Shown here piece by piece: positions 11,263-24,000 of a stretch of 64,000 nt of DNA. Each line of letters starts with the position of its first letter. The stretch's first letter is position 1. The notes under the pieces are model-generated. The model was not told the origin of the DNA. It was given only the letters and a program-made list of their open reading frames with translations, and did no database searches. The position numbers and the translations under genes were made by a program. Source of the DNA: Bombyx mori (Eukaryota > Arthropoda > Insecta > Lepidoptera > Bombycidae). The stretch spans positions 1,488,001 to 1,552,000 of the forward strand of contig NC_085107.1 in the NCBI RefSeq assembly GCF_030269925.1, written 5' to 3'.

Positions 11263-11835
11263 CCAAAGTGTTTATACTTAGAACAACTCTAAAAATATTT
11301 TACTTCTTGTTGTATCTAATAATTGAGATCATGATTATGTTATATTATTCTGTTCATCTTTATCTTTACTTGATATCTCCTGTTGATCTTAACCTTTGAA
11401 TTTCAAGTAATTAAGAAATAATTATTTCAAATTCTTTCAAATCAAATTATATTTATAATTATAATAATATAATTGGTTATAAATAAAGGAGCTAAAATTA
11501 AATGTTGTCCGAAAGTCTACCAAAAGTGATACTTTTAAAACAGCAGAAAAGTTACATCGACATAGGTACATAGCGACATCTATAAAAGACTTATTGAGCC
11601 ACCGTCTAACATCACTAATCTACTCACCATCACTAAATGCAAGATTGACATATCGACAAATTACGACCTTTGACTACGCTAGTTGAGGGGTTGGCGCATT
11701 TTGCCACAGAGAGGGTTCGACCGGTTCGTATGTTTCGTATCTTCTTGAATTCAAAAAGTTTTATTCTTAAAGAGATTGATAACTGATATGATAAAAGGCG
11801 GTACTCGCGTCATCGTAGTGTTTGTTGAATAGAAA
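11263..11835 (+). promoter_or_regulatory. Upstream region of SLC35C2
   Basis: This 570-bp AT-rich stretch is free of clear repeats and must hold the 5' untranslated region and at least part of the promoter. I see no obvious TATA box. The start codon has an A at -3 (GAAAATGC). The promoter is assigned by position only. Confidence 0.35.
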
Positions 11836-12021
11836 ATGCCCGGTACGAAATACAAGCAGCTGTGCACTAAGAGCGATGTTGATGAAGACGTGTTTACTAG
11901 CAAACCCAAGTCGAAATGGGGCGATGTGTGTCTGCAAAAAGGGCTCTTATCTCTGGGCCTCATCTTGCTTTATTTTTCTTTATCAATCGGCCTTACTTTC
12001 TACCAACGCTGGCTGCTAAGG
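11836..12021 (+). CDS. SLC35C2: SLC35C2 exon 1
   Basis: Encodes residues 1-62: a polar N-terminus, then the first membrane helix ([20 protein letters not shown]) ending YQRWLLR. Donor AGG|GTAAGT, phase 0. The ATG at 11836 is chosen because it opens the longest frame leading into the conserved helix. An in-frame stop precedes it closely. Confidence 0.9.
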
Positions 12022-15000
12022 GTAAGTAACTTAAAGTAATATTAGTAAACATAAAATTATTGTAAGGCGCGAAATCAACCAGAAGCAGATAAGACTAGTT
12101 CATTCTTTTGTAGTTGAAGCGGTCACTTAGGAATACCATATTCCCAGGTATACAGGATTCCCATATTACAATAATATTCTAATTACAAACTCTCAGCCCT
12201 GAGCAATAGCATTTTTATTGGATTTTCTTTGTGTACTGGTAACACTAGGTAAGACAATATTTTGTAAAGTTTATACATCAAATAAAAAAATAAAAAAATT
12301 ATACACTTATAAATTTTAAACTTATCTGGACATGTCACATAAACAGTGCAATAACATCACTTATGCAAATTATGTAATTTTTCAGGAGAAACATTGGAAA
12401 ATTCAACATCTTATTATATCATTCTTATATAGTACTGCTAGGCTATAGAAATAAAATAATAATGTTTAAACTACAACTTTAAACTTTCTTCAGTAAAAGC
12501 ATACATCTCGCTCGTCGTCTCAGTAATAACTATTAAAAAATTTATTTTCTCATACTCAGTCTAGTGTTAACGAAAATTGCATAAGTGACTTTATAGCACC
12601 ATATGTGCGATATATGTACCTCAATTTGCAAAAGTATGTACCTCATAAAGGAAATTATATGAAACAACTACTAGTTTCATTCAATATTTTGCTAGGTTTC
12701 TTTATTTGCCTTTTTTTATATTAATGAAGCGGTTATTATAAAGCACTTTATTTTCAACATATCAGATAGTTCAGAAATTATGAAACTAGATATGAATTTG
12801 TCCTTACACATAAAAATATATAACATCATTATTATTTTTTTCTATAACATGTTAAGTAGTGGTGGTCTAACTCAATACCAAAATATAGGCCTTGAATAAA
12901 TTGGAATATAGTATGGTACTGTAAAAATTGAAGAGGCACTGTTCCCTTGTAATATATTTATGCAATTCAATACCATTACAGTCACAGTAGTATCCTTAGC
13001 AAACAACATAATAACAATTAAATACAATAATCATAGTGATAACGAAAATCATTTAATTTATCTACTGCAATAAAATACAATAGCCTAACATGCTTCTTAT
13101 CTTCAATGTCTAGTCGACAATACATATAACATACTCTGTAACACATTTTCATATTCATACTGATTAATCTCAACTATAAGTTCCTTAAATTAAATTCATC
13201 AATAGAGATTAATGTAATTTTTTCAAGATGTTGCTTTATTATTTCTGTGTAAGTATATTGGTAAGTATCAGGGGTGTTTAATAAATAGTGATTATGCGAT
13301 ACATTCTCCTTGGAAAGCAAAAAAAATACTGGCAGGCACGCTCCAGACATTACATATAATAGTAATAAAAAAGCAATCATTTCTCTTTTCTTTTTAAAAA
13401 TAGAAGTAATTTGTTTGCATCATGCTGGAATGTATTCTGAAAATGAACAAAAGTGAAGCTTCTGGTAATAAAATATCTCTGCTTGAAAAATTTTACTACA
13501 GAGCTTGTAAATCAAAACTTGAGAGCAATATTAGGAGTTTATGCTTCTCCATTTTCTATGGCTATGAGCTGGTGAGCTGAGTTCAAGTGAGGAAATACTT
13601 CTCTTAACTACGACCTCCATATGGGATGCTCTATATCAGTAGTGACTGAACAAATGATTAATAAACTTGAAAACATTGTCTTGGTGGATCATTGTGTTAC
13701 TGTTAGTTTCATAGCAGAAGAAATGAAGATTTTCTAAGGAAGTCTCCATAATATTATACACAATAATTTAAGTATAAAAAAGTATCAGCATGTACATATA
13801 TGCCCAGAATGTTTCCTGACACACAGAAACAAATGAGACTGAGAATTTCATAAAGCTATGTGCGTTTATTACAACAAGATCTTGACCAATTTTAGACTGG
13901 ATTCGTAACTATGGACACAACATGGTTTCACCATTATTACCCATAAACAAGAAACCAGTCCAAGACTTGTAAGGGGCGGTCATTTCTAACTCTGAAGAAA
14001 TTTAAGGCGATTCCATCCGCTGGTAAGATCATGGGCTGTTTTTTCTGGGACAGCCAAGGGGTGGTAATGATTGAATACTTTAACACATTGAGTGCCTTGT
14101 AGGCCACTGGGGCCCTACGTGGCGCACTGAAGTAATTAAGTATAGTAAGAAGTAAACCTGAAAGGTGACTACTTCGAAAAATAAAATAACATTTAATAAA
14201 AGAAAATTGCACTATAATTATTATATACTTTTTATTGAGCACCCCTAGTTATTTATATAGTGATTTCATATTATGTTTGTCTATTGTAGGTATATATTTT
14301 TTGTATGTATGTATTTTTTTTTTCATAATTAAATAATTAGCTTAAAGACTTGAGATCTTTTGATAGATTGCTGCATATTGTAAACAATAGTACACCACAA
14401 CATACTCGCTGCATCTTTTTACAATTTCGTTAGATAAAAATTGTTGTCTGAAAGAGGTATCTTCGGTTTGAGGAGATTCGAAAAAGAACCAAAGTAACCG
14501 ACAGCCCAAAGGATTGCAATATGCAATTGGTAGTGGCCAGGGTGGGTACATTGCTCGTAGAACAGGTGGCAGTTGGGTGGCGATCGCGTATCGGAAGCAA
14601 CGAGTAGGCATCCCACGATAGTCGGAAGTGACGTTTTATCGAATTAACGTAATGTATCGTACATCTAACATACAAAATGTGTGACTACATTGATTTCATA
14701 TAAATTATTATTGACGTGAACACGTTAGAGACGATACACTTCCGAAGAAATATCTTTTGAAGACACGATGTGCCCTATTAGCTTATATGTAGTTTGAGAG
14801 CAATATAGGCAGTGGCTTAGTTTTGACGTCCATGGGCGACGGTAACCACTCACCATCTGGTGGGCGTATGTCTGCATATGAGGGAAATAAAAAAATATAT
14901 ACGTAAAAGAAAACACAGTACGTGGCTTAAATCGCGAGCTTATGATGAGACCCATCGTAAAGTGCAATTTCTCAGACAAACTGATTGATAAAAACTTAAA

Positions 15001-18000
15001 GAGATAGTAAAAGTATAACTATGTACATAATCGTACTATGAAAGTCACTGGGTATTTTGTATTTGTATCGAATGCCACTGTAACGATAAGCGCGGTGAAC
15101 TGGTATAAAAAAACTTCGTCATTTTCATTCTATTATTATCGTCTCGTATTTATAATATGTATACGTAATATCTATGAATTAATTGTATATGTGTTATAGT
15201 AAAATAATACAAAATAATATTTATTACGACTCGGCCTGGGTTGGATCTGTTGTAAAATAGTCGAATGGAATCGAAATTAGATTTCAGCGATGAATTTTAC
15301 CGGTGGAATAATGTATAGATGTAAGTTAATTTCCATAGCGCATGAAAGATTCATTCGAACCCGAAGTGGCTTTCAATTGACCGCTGATTTAACCAGAACT
15401 CAGACCAAGGATTTGTATGATCACCCTTGTTGAAAACGAAGAATAAAAACGAAGAAAAACCAAACTTATATTGTACATACAATCTGTAATATGTTAAAAT
15501 CTCTAAATATATTGTAAATACAACGTATAAACCATTAACTATTCTAAATATGTACTAAAATTATTTACTAAGAAATTGTAACATGTGTTACTAGTCTCCA
15601 AATTCCTTAGACATATGTACATACAAATTTTCACAAAAATAAGAATTGTTATTGTTTTATTTTCTCATTGTACTGAGAAGAAGGTATCCGTAGTGTTAAG
15701 CGGCCGCCTCCTTGAAGCAAGGTCTGATAGCTATCCCGCTCTACAAACCGTACAAATAACTTTGTGGTAGAAAGAGACAAGGTTGTAGTACCAATTCGTA
15801 AGTCTTCATTCGTGGATCTCCACGACGACCTGGAGCTTCACTCTGTCAGTAAGTATCTACAGTCGGCATCGCTGCGCCACTTTGAGAAGGCGGCACGACA
15901 TGAGAACTCTCTTGTCGTGGCCACTGGAAACTACATAGCCGATCCTGTAGACCGAATGGTAAACTGTCGACGTCGCCCAAAGCACGTCATTACGGATACT
16001 CCTGATCTATTAACGGTGCTTTTAGGCACAAGCACCGGCACCGGCACCGTCGAACCCGCGCTTGCGACGAAAGGCTCGACGAGCGAATTAATCCATAAAC
16101 ACAGCCCACTGACTTTCTCGCCGGATCTTCTCAGTGGGTCGCATTTCCGATCCGGTGGTAGATTCTGCGAAGCACTGCTCTTGCTAGGTTCAGTGTTAGC
16201 AACACTCCGGTTTGAGCCCCGTGAGCTCACCCACATACGTTAGGGCGAAGCTGAAATAGCCTCTCAATGCTATCAGCATAGGTAGGATAAAAAAAAAGTC
16301 TTCATACTACCGGTATTCAAGGTAGGAATCACACTTTTACAATCATACTAAGTTATTTTGGAATTTCCATAAATACATTGATTGCATTGCATAACACTGA
16401 ATAAGTAAACTTCAATTAGTAAAAATGTAGTATGATGAAATCATATTGGTCAAGTTAATGAATTACTGTTTTTAGGACTTCAAATACCCATTGACGGTGG
16501 TGATGTACCACTTGGTTGTGAAGTGGTTGCTGTCTGTGCTAGTGCGTTCCGTGCTGTACTGCATCACGAAGACCCCTCAGCTGGTGTTGCCTCTCGGGAC
16601 TAGCATCCGGTCCGTGGCTCCGACCGGCCTGTCCAGCGGCATCGACGTGGGCTTCTCGAATTGGGGCCTGGAGCTCGTCACCATATCGCTGTACACAATG
16701 ACGAAATCGACAACGATCATTTTCATTCTCGGCTTCGCGATAATTCTCGGTTTGGAAAAGAAGGTATGTTTGATTAGCTGTGTATTGCTCGATTTAATTT
16801 TGTGTGTATTATTTACATACTTAATAAGTGTACATGAAACATGTGCGAGAAAAAAGATTCCGGTCCTAATTTGATAATTCATTTCGGTTTTCCGTTTTCA
16901 CCTAGAGCAGCGGTCGGGGAACCGGGCTAAATTACCCCAAATGGGGTAAAATGAAATTTTTGGGGGTAAAAATGAAACTTTTGTGAGTAAAAAGTATATA
17001 ATTATTGAAGTGAAACTTCTTCAGAATCGTTGATAAATTTAATAAATGATGTTTAAATTAAATTTGTAGTTATTGTTTTCTTTTCAAAATTATCATGGAG
17101 GCTATAATATGAAATATGCTAAAAAGAAGCGATTTCGCTTTTTTTGTTCCTCGCCATGGGTAATATCAACTTGCACAAAAATATTTTGGGGTCATATTTA
17201 AAAAAGTTTCCCGACCGCTGACCTAGAGCACTATATGAAAAATGAAAAGTTTTTTTTTTTTCGCCAAACTAGGTTGATTAACGGTGTTTTTTATTGGCTC
17301 AGACGAGAAAAGAAGGTCACAATAAACCTGAAATTCAGTTCCTGAAGTTCATACAGGCAAACAGTGTGTTGGGCCGTCACGTTTCGACCCCGCAGAACCG
17401 ATATCCTTGGCTCCGGCCTTCAGACGCTTGATAGCCTTGCCACTTCCACCTCAAACCTCAGGGTGGGCGCCGACATTAACTTTGACATGTCTTTATATTT
17501 TGATAACAACATAACGGCTGGCATATAAACAGCTATACCGCAAGGTCATAAAAAAACGGATAAAATACGAATTGAACTGTAAAATTAATGCTAATAATGA
17601 CTGGTTATGAGTTTGGAATCTGTAGTCTTCAATTTAACCATTTGATTGACTGTTTTACAACAACCTTCGAATCCGATTGGTCAGCCACCTTAGCGCGTTT
17701 TCCGGTAACGCCACGATGCGGTAGACGCGGCCTTAGATCATTTGCGCCAATCGTTTTTGCGTAACCTTGTTATTGTTTTCGATACACGAGTATCAACTAT
17801 ACTTTTTGTGCCCACTGAGTTTCTCGCCGGAACTTCTCAGTGGGTCGCGATTCTGATCTGGTGGTCGATTCTGTGAAGCACTGCTGTTGCTAGTGCTAGT
17901 GTTAGAAAATTCACTCAGGTTGAGCCCGTGAGCTCTCTTACTCTTCTGGGCGTAGTCGGAGTAACCCTTTAGGCTACTAGTGAATCGTATCGTATGTCGT

Positions 18001-21000
18001 ATCACTCTTGTCAGAGCGGTCGTGGTCGTCATCCAGTATCATTGGTGTGGGCAGATGTTATGCGCCTCACGAGCAATCGCCACTCCTCGCGGTTTTTGGT
18101 GAGCCTGGTACACTCATGCAAACAGCCGCCAACTGCCGACTTGATCTGGTCGGTCCATCGCATAGGTAGGGGAAAAAAACTTCTTACCTACGTAACTCGA
18201 TGGCGTAAGAGTTTACAGTTTACGATTTAGTGATCGGTCAAGTATATTTGGAGAGGTACGTGAACACTACGGTTTGAGGTCACGTTGATCGAAGCAGACC
18301 TTCCACGGGGTGCCTTTGAAAAAAAGGAATATTATTATTTTCAGAATTACAAAATACCATTTCTTGTCCCAAACGGTTTTTGAATGATAAGGAACCGTTC
18401 ATAAAATATGTAACGAAAAATTTCGCTTGTCCAAAATTGAAATGTTCAGCAGATTTTCAAAAACATTTTGTTTACTTGTAAGCAAGTTTTTAGCCTTTGG
18501 TTCCCGCAACGGCATATACCTCGTTCGAATGTTATGCTAAGCTTCTGGCTGAACCTCGCAAAAGTGAATTAGCAGCTTAAAAGGGCCAACACTTTTTTAA
18601 ATCCTAACCTAACTCGACATAGGTGGCGTTAAAAAAAATTGGAGATATTTTTATCCGAAACAAATAACACTAGTAATTTTTTGATTATTTCAAAAAACCA
18701 GCGAAATTTTATTGAAGCCATACTCGCTTTTGATTAATATAATAATTGCGTGTTCAACTTAGCTAGTCACGTTGAACTCGCAACAATTAATTTAATCAAG
18801 ACTTTGTAGTTCTTCTCTTGTGTAACGATCGAAGTGCGAGCAGTACACAGAATTTAATTAAATCGCGTCGCCAAGTTGCCGTTGTAAAACTTAAATTTAC
18901 CTATTACTAGCAACCTGCCCTCGCTTCGCTTCGGGAACTTATTTTTTTATTAATTTCTCCACTATTTAATGGATGTTATTATACATATAAACCTTTCTCT
19001 TCAATCACTCTATCTATTAAAAAAAACCGCATCAAAATCCGTTGCGTAGTTTTAAAGATTTAAGCATACATAGGGACAGACAGATATAGGGACAGAGAAT
19101 GCGACTTTGTTTTATACTATGTAGTGATACTGATTTCGTTATTGTTGCTATTGATCAAACTCTAGCTACTCGGTTGGCCTCGTCGAAGACCATACTTTCG
19201 TGTTTAATTAATCAAAGCGCGCGAGCAACAGGAAATTAGTTTTATCGTGTAATTATTTTTTTTCTTTGAAACCATAGAGATGAGGAAATATCAGGTAGTC
19301 TAACTGGTATCAGAAGCGTTCTATGTGCTTAGTGCGAGTTTTTTAACGTTCTCGATAGCGTAAACGTTAACTCCATTTTGTATGCAGTTGAAACGACCCT
19401 AGCGGCGAATGTAGGCTTTTTTTTTACTGCCCTTGTAGGCAGACGAACATACGGCCCACCTGATCAATTCCATATAAATATGAGTTAACTTTCACGCTAT
19501 CGAGAACGTTAAAAAACTCGCACTAAGCACGCTGGAGAAACTTTTGAAGTTACTTAAAGACTGGACCACGCTCCTTTATTATGTCAGATTTACCTTTGCA
19601 GATGATTGAGGTCATGATTCCGTTGTTACTCTGTCTGTTTTTTTGGTCATTGAATAGCTTTGTTCCTAGTACGATGCAGGTGCAGTAGGTTTATTAAAAT
19701 TAGTTATGTATGTGAAAATAAATTAATTATGTTTTCTATTTATTTATTAACATCGCCTTTAATATTTATAATTCGAGTACTAATTTAAATAAATTATATG
19801 AATAGGTATTATGATGAAGACCATACCAGATAATTTACCAAAATTTCCACTATCAACAAATTCATGTTGATAGTGAAACAACAAGTGGTGCAAATACATA
19901 TTAAATAAAAATGTTAAGTAAGTATAAAATGTATCTAACGTTATCTTGTGAACTCGGGCTATTTGCAATGCCACACGACCTATTTTTCAGGCTTAATTTG
20001 CTTGTCAGTTATTGATGTGTACGAACGTTTTTCTTAGTGGAATCTCGCTAAATGTTATTAACACAGACTTTGTGTTAATAAATAAATAGCTGCATCATTA
20101 AATGTGTCTTTTACGTTCATCAATCGATTATTGTGCCTTCACTATAAGCGTCATAAAACTCGTTCTATGGGGTTTCCTATCCACTATCTTTAATCTATAT
20201 TTAAATACACAAATGAAATACCATTACGAGATCTCCGAAACCGTGCGTCCGATAGACTGTTATTTGGTATAGGCACTCCTTTTGCTAGCCAGCCCAGCCC
20301 ATCCCAGCCCGCACTAAGAACGGATTTTACGAAATTCTCCATATCCATCCGTATCCTTATATCATCACATATATAAAGCAATGCAAAAGATAGGAAAAGA
20401 TACCATGCCAGTAATTGGTAGTCTATGGGTCAGTGAGACAAGCTACTTTTTATCCCGGGCAAAAGCAATGTTTTTTATTAGATCTGGCTTTCCAGCCTGG
20501 CATCACACGACAGACATGCATGATAAAATAGACGCACAGAAAACAACAAATGTCTCATAAATACTAATAAACGAATATTGAGATAAACATCCCTTAGATT
20601 CCCCCTTAGATTCAGTGTGACAAAACTTAATCTAATTTAAGTTTTCTCGACAAACGATTTATTGGTAAAATAATTCAGCTGTTGTCGATTTTGAGATTTT
20701 CATGTGGCATTTAGATTTTAACTAAACTATTATTCTATTTAATTAAATTTTATCTGACAAAATTATGAAAAGAACGACTGAGATAACCGGGAACATGAAT
20801 GTGTTCAATACGTCTGATTATTGAAAAATAAAACACGAAATTGAACTAAAATACTTTTTAATCGTGCCCCGTCTCTAAAAACCGAAAAAATCCATACTTT
20901 ATAATTCTTTTACGGGGCTAGGAATAGTTCATAATATTTTCACGGTAACAGCTTTGAGATTCATTATTGATGAAGGAACATGGCATGTGTTTTGGCAAGG

Positions 21001-24000
21001 TGTTTGCGTCATAACACTCTCTGTAGAATGACACTCTTGTGCTTGAATACATTCGATTTGATTAATGTGGGCGTAAATTCTTATGCGATTACTTCCCCTT
21101 CGAGAAATTTAAATCTGAATCATCGAACACGCCAATCAAATTTAACCGCTCTAACGATTTCATTATGTACTATATTTGTTATAACAGAAATAGTATAAGT
21201 TTTGAATGAAAAATAAAAAAGGACAAAAACAAAATTGATTTCAAACTTTTAAGTGAAAATTAATCGACACCTAAAGTTCAATTTACAATTACTAATGACA
21301 GCCAGTGATTATTTTTTTAATAATAGAATAAAATTATTAATACTATTTGTCAATTTTGGAAGGACAGAAGAGTATTGTTCTGTTTCTACGCGTGCTTATT
21401 CCAATAAGTTTATAGATTCGCTGCATAAAAACTACATCGGTTGGAACCGTTTTTTGATAGAATATAGAAATCCTCATTTATTGGTCACAGAATATGGGAA
21501 TCATTAATCTGTGTTATTGAAAAAAGAATTGGAACATCATTATTATATCTACGTATGTTGCTCATTGACAGTCATAGTGACAAGCTAGAGCTACGTCACG
21601 TTAGGTATTTGCGGCACAAGAAGTCGATGGAAGTGTCGACAACTTAATTTAAACTACAGGTACATTATTTTCGTGGTCCCGACGTCGTCTGTGAAGTTTT
21701 AATTAAGCCTATGACGCGCGATAACCGAAGAAACCATTAAATCAACAGCTTAATGTTTTCTGTAGCACTCGCAAATAAGTAGATAAAGTTATTGGTGGCT
21801 CTTGTGAGTCCGCACGGGTAGGTACCACCGCCCTGCCTATTTCTGCCGTGAAGCAGTAATGCATTTCGGTTTGAAGGGTGGGGCAGCCGTTGTAACTATA
21901 TTGAGACCTTAGAACTTATATCTCAAGGTGGGGGCGCATTTACGTTGTAGATGTCCATGGGCTCCAGTAACCACTTTACACCAGGTGGGCGGTGAGCTCG
22001 TCCACCCATTTAAATAAAAGCAATAAAAAAAACAATCGCTACCTCTAAATGTCATCTGCTTTCAATTTATTTAGAATTATTAATCTATTCACTACACTAA
22101 TGCATCGTAGTTACCAGTAGGTAAATTTTGACTAAATGCTACAGCAATTATAGGCAGCAATCTGTAATACTGGTTGGTGATAAGGTAATATGCTCCTTAA
22201 TATTTCTTGACATTAGAGGCCTCATTTTGGTCATCCATAATTTAAACTTTTCCCTGTGCATTCTTAAGACTTGTGCTCGTCCAATTATGGAGCTTTAGTC
22301 CAGAATCATTGAATCTTCAAGAGTTAAATTAATTACTTTTTATTTTAATAAATAATACCTTTTATTTTGTAAGCGAGATTTAAAAAAAGACTGGTTCCTT
22401 TCAATGTTTATTTTATGTTACGTACAACAAACGCTAAAGCTTATCAAAGACTATCGATTGACAAACAGAGAAGAAAAGTGCGCATAGCTGTTTTATCATT
22501 ATAACGTTTATTTTACATATTTTTGTATTATTTATTTATTTTTTATATTAGACATAGTTTTATATTTTTTTCCCGACATGTCCAAATCATATCGCACTTC
22601 ATGTCGTGCAGAAACTCAACTTTTGTTATGCGGTTACTGATTATTAAATCTATGTAAGAGGTGTTAGTTTTTTAATTCATAAAAGCGGGTTCTATTTAAA
22701 ACTAAACATATACAAGTGAAATAAACGTGCGAGTTTTATGTGTTAATGTTAATGTTCGTATAATGAAAAAATTACTTAAGTGAAATACAAAAATGTTTTT
22801 CAATAGTTTCATTTATATTTGCAAGTTAAATTACTTTGTCCTTGTTGTTTGTTCTGTAACTATTATTGTTATGTAGGAAACGTGTCGAATAATGGTAGCG
22901 GTTGGCAGCCTTTAGCAATGGTTAAGGCCCACTGAGTTTCTCGCCGGATCTTTTCAGTGAGTCGGGATTCCAATGCTTTGGTTTTTTATTTTTTTATTGC
23001 TTAGTAGGGTGGACGAGCTCACAGCCCACCTGTTGTTCAGTGGTTACTGGAGCCCATAGACATCCACAACGTAAAGGCGCCACCCACCTTGAGATACAAG
23101 TTCTAAGGTCTCAAGTATAGTTACAGCGGCTGCCCCACCCTTCAAACCGAAACACGCAGGGTGGTGGTACCCACCCGCGCGGACTCACAAGAGGTCCTAC
23201 CACCAGTAAAAAAATTGGTAATTCTGCGAAGCACTGCTCTTGCTAGAGCAAGTGTTAGCAAATTATCTCAGGTTGAGCCCGTGAGCTCAACTACCCGTCC
23301 GGGTGTAGCTGGAATAACGTCTTATGCCCGTATCTTTAGACGTTTTGTAAAATAGTCCTCCACTCTTAACTCATCCGATGATGCTCGAGCATTACTCCCA
23401 AACTTACTCGGGTTTGGTATTTTTAGTCGACCATTACAATATTCCTCAACCGTCCTCGAGTGAGGTAGAGAAGTGTTATTGCGTCACCACAACAACATCA
23501 GTTTGAGGAAAATTTGATCAAGCTAGCATCAAACCCATAGAGTTCTGTAGTCTACGGTCATTGTTTAATGTCAAAGTCAAGCTGCCGTTGTCTGTTTGAA
23601 ACTAGATGAACTTGTTTGATGTTTTGGTTGCTGAGTTATTCGTAAATATGTGTGCGTGCGGTAAATCTGAAAGTGTATTATTTATTTTCTAACCTATTAT
23701 TATTTTAGATTTCGGATCCGGCTTTGTATTTTTATTCGCCGCTTTTCTGTGATTTTGATTGCATCGTGTTGTTGAAGTGCTTTTCCACAACCACCGGTTT
23801 ATTATTATATAAATAAAACTTATAATCGCATTGACTTTATTTATCAGGTAGTAAGCAAAATATAACTCTTATGTAGGTAAATAAAAAAAAGAGTTTCAAA
23901 TGTCTAACCTCGAACTATTTACTTTATTAATAAATATTATCAAAATTCAATTATCAAAATATGCGGGAATCATGCACAGATCCAGGCCATTGCACAACAA

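Noticed and set aside
10371..11281. Many overlapping ORFs of 60-175 codons on both strands
   Set aside because: GC-rich LINE remnants have few stop codons in any frame. The only meaningful reading is the R1-like C-terminal piece on the - strand.
15764..16243. 159-codon ORF as a host gene
   Set aside because: Its sequence is the Jockey reverse-transcriptase C-terminus plus 3' region, within a copy bounded by a target duplication.
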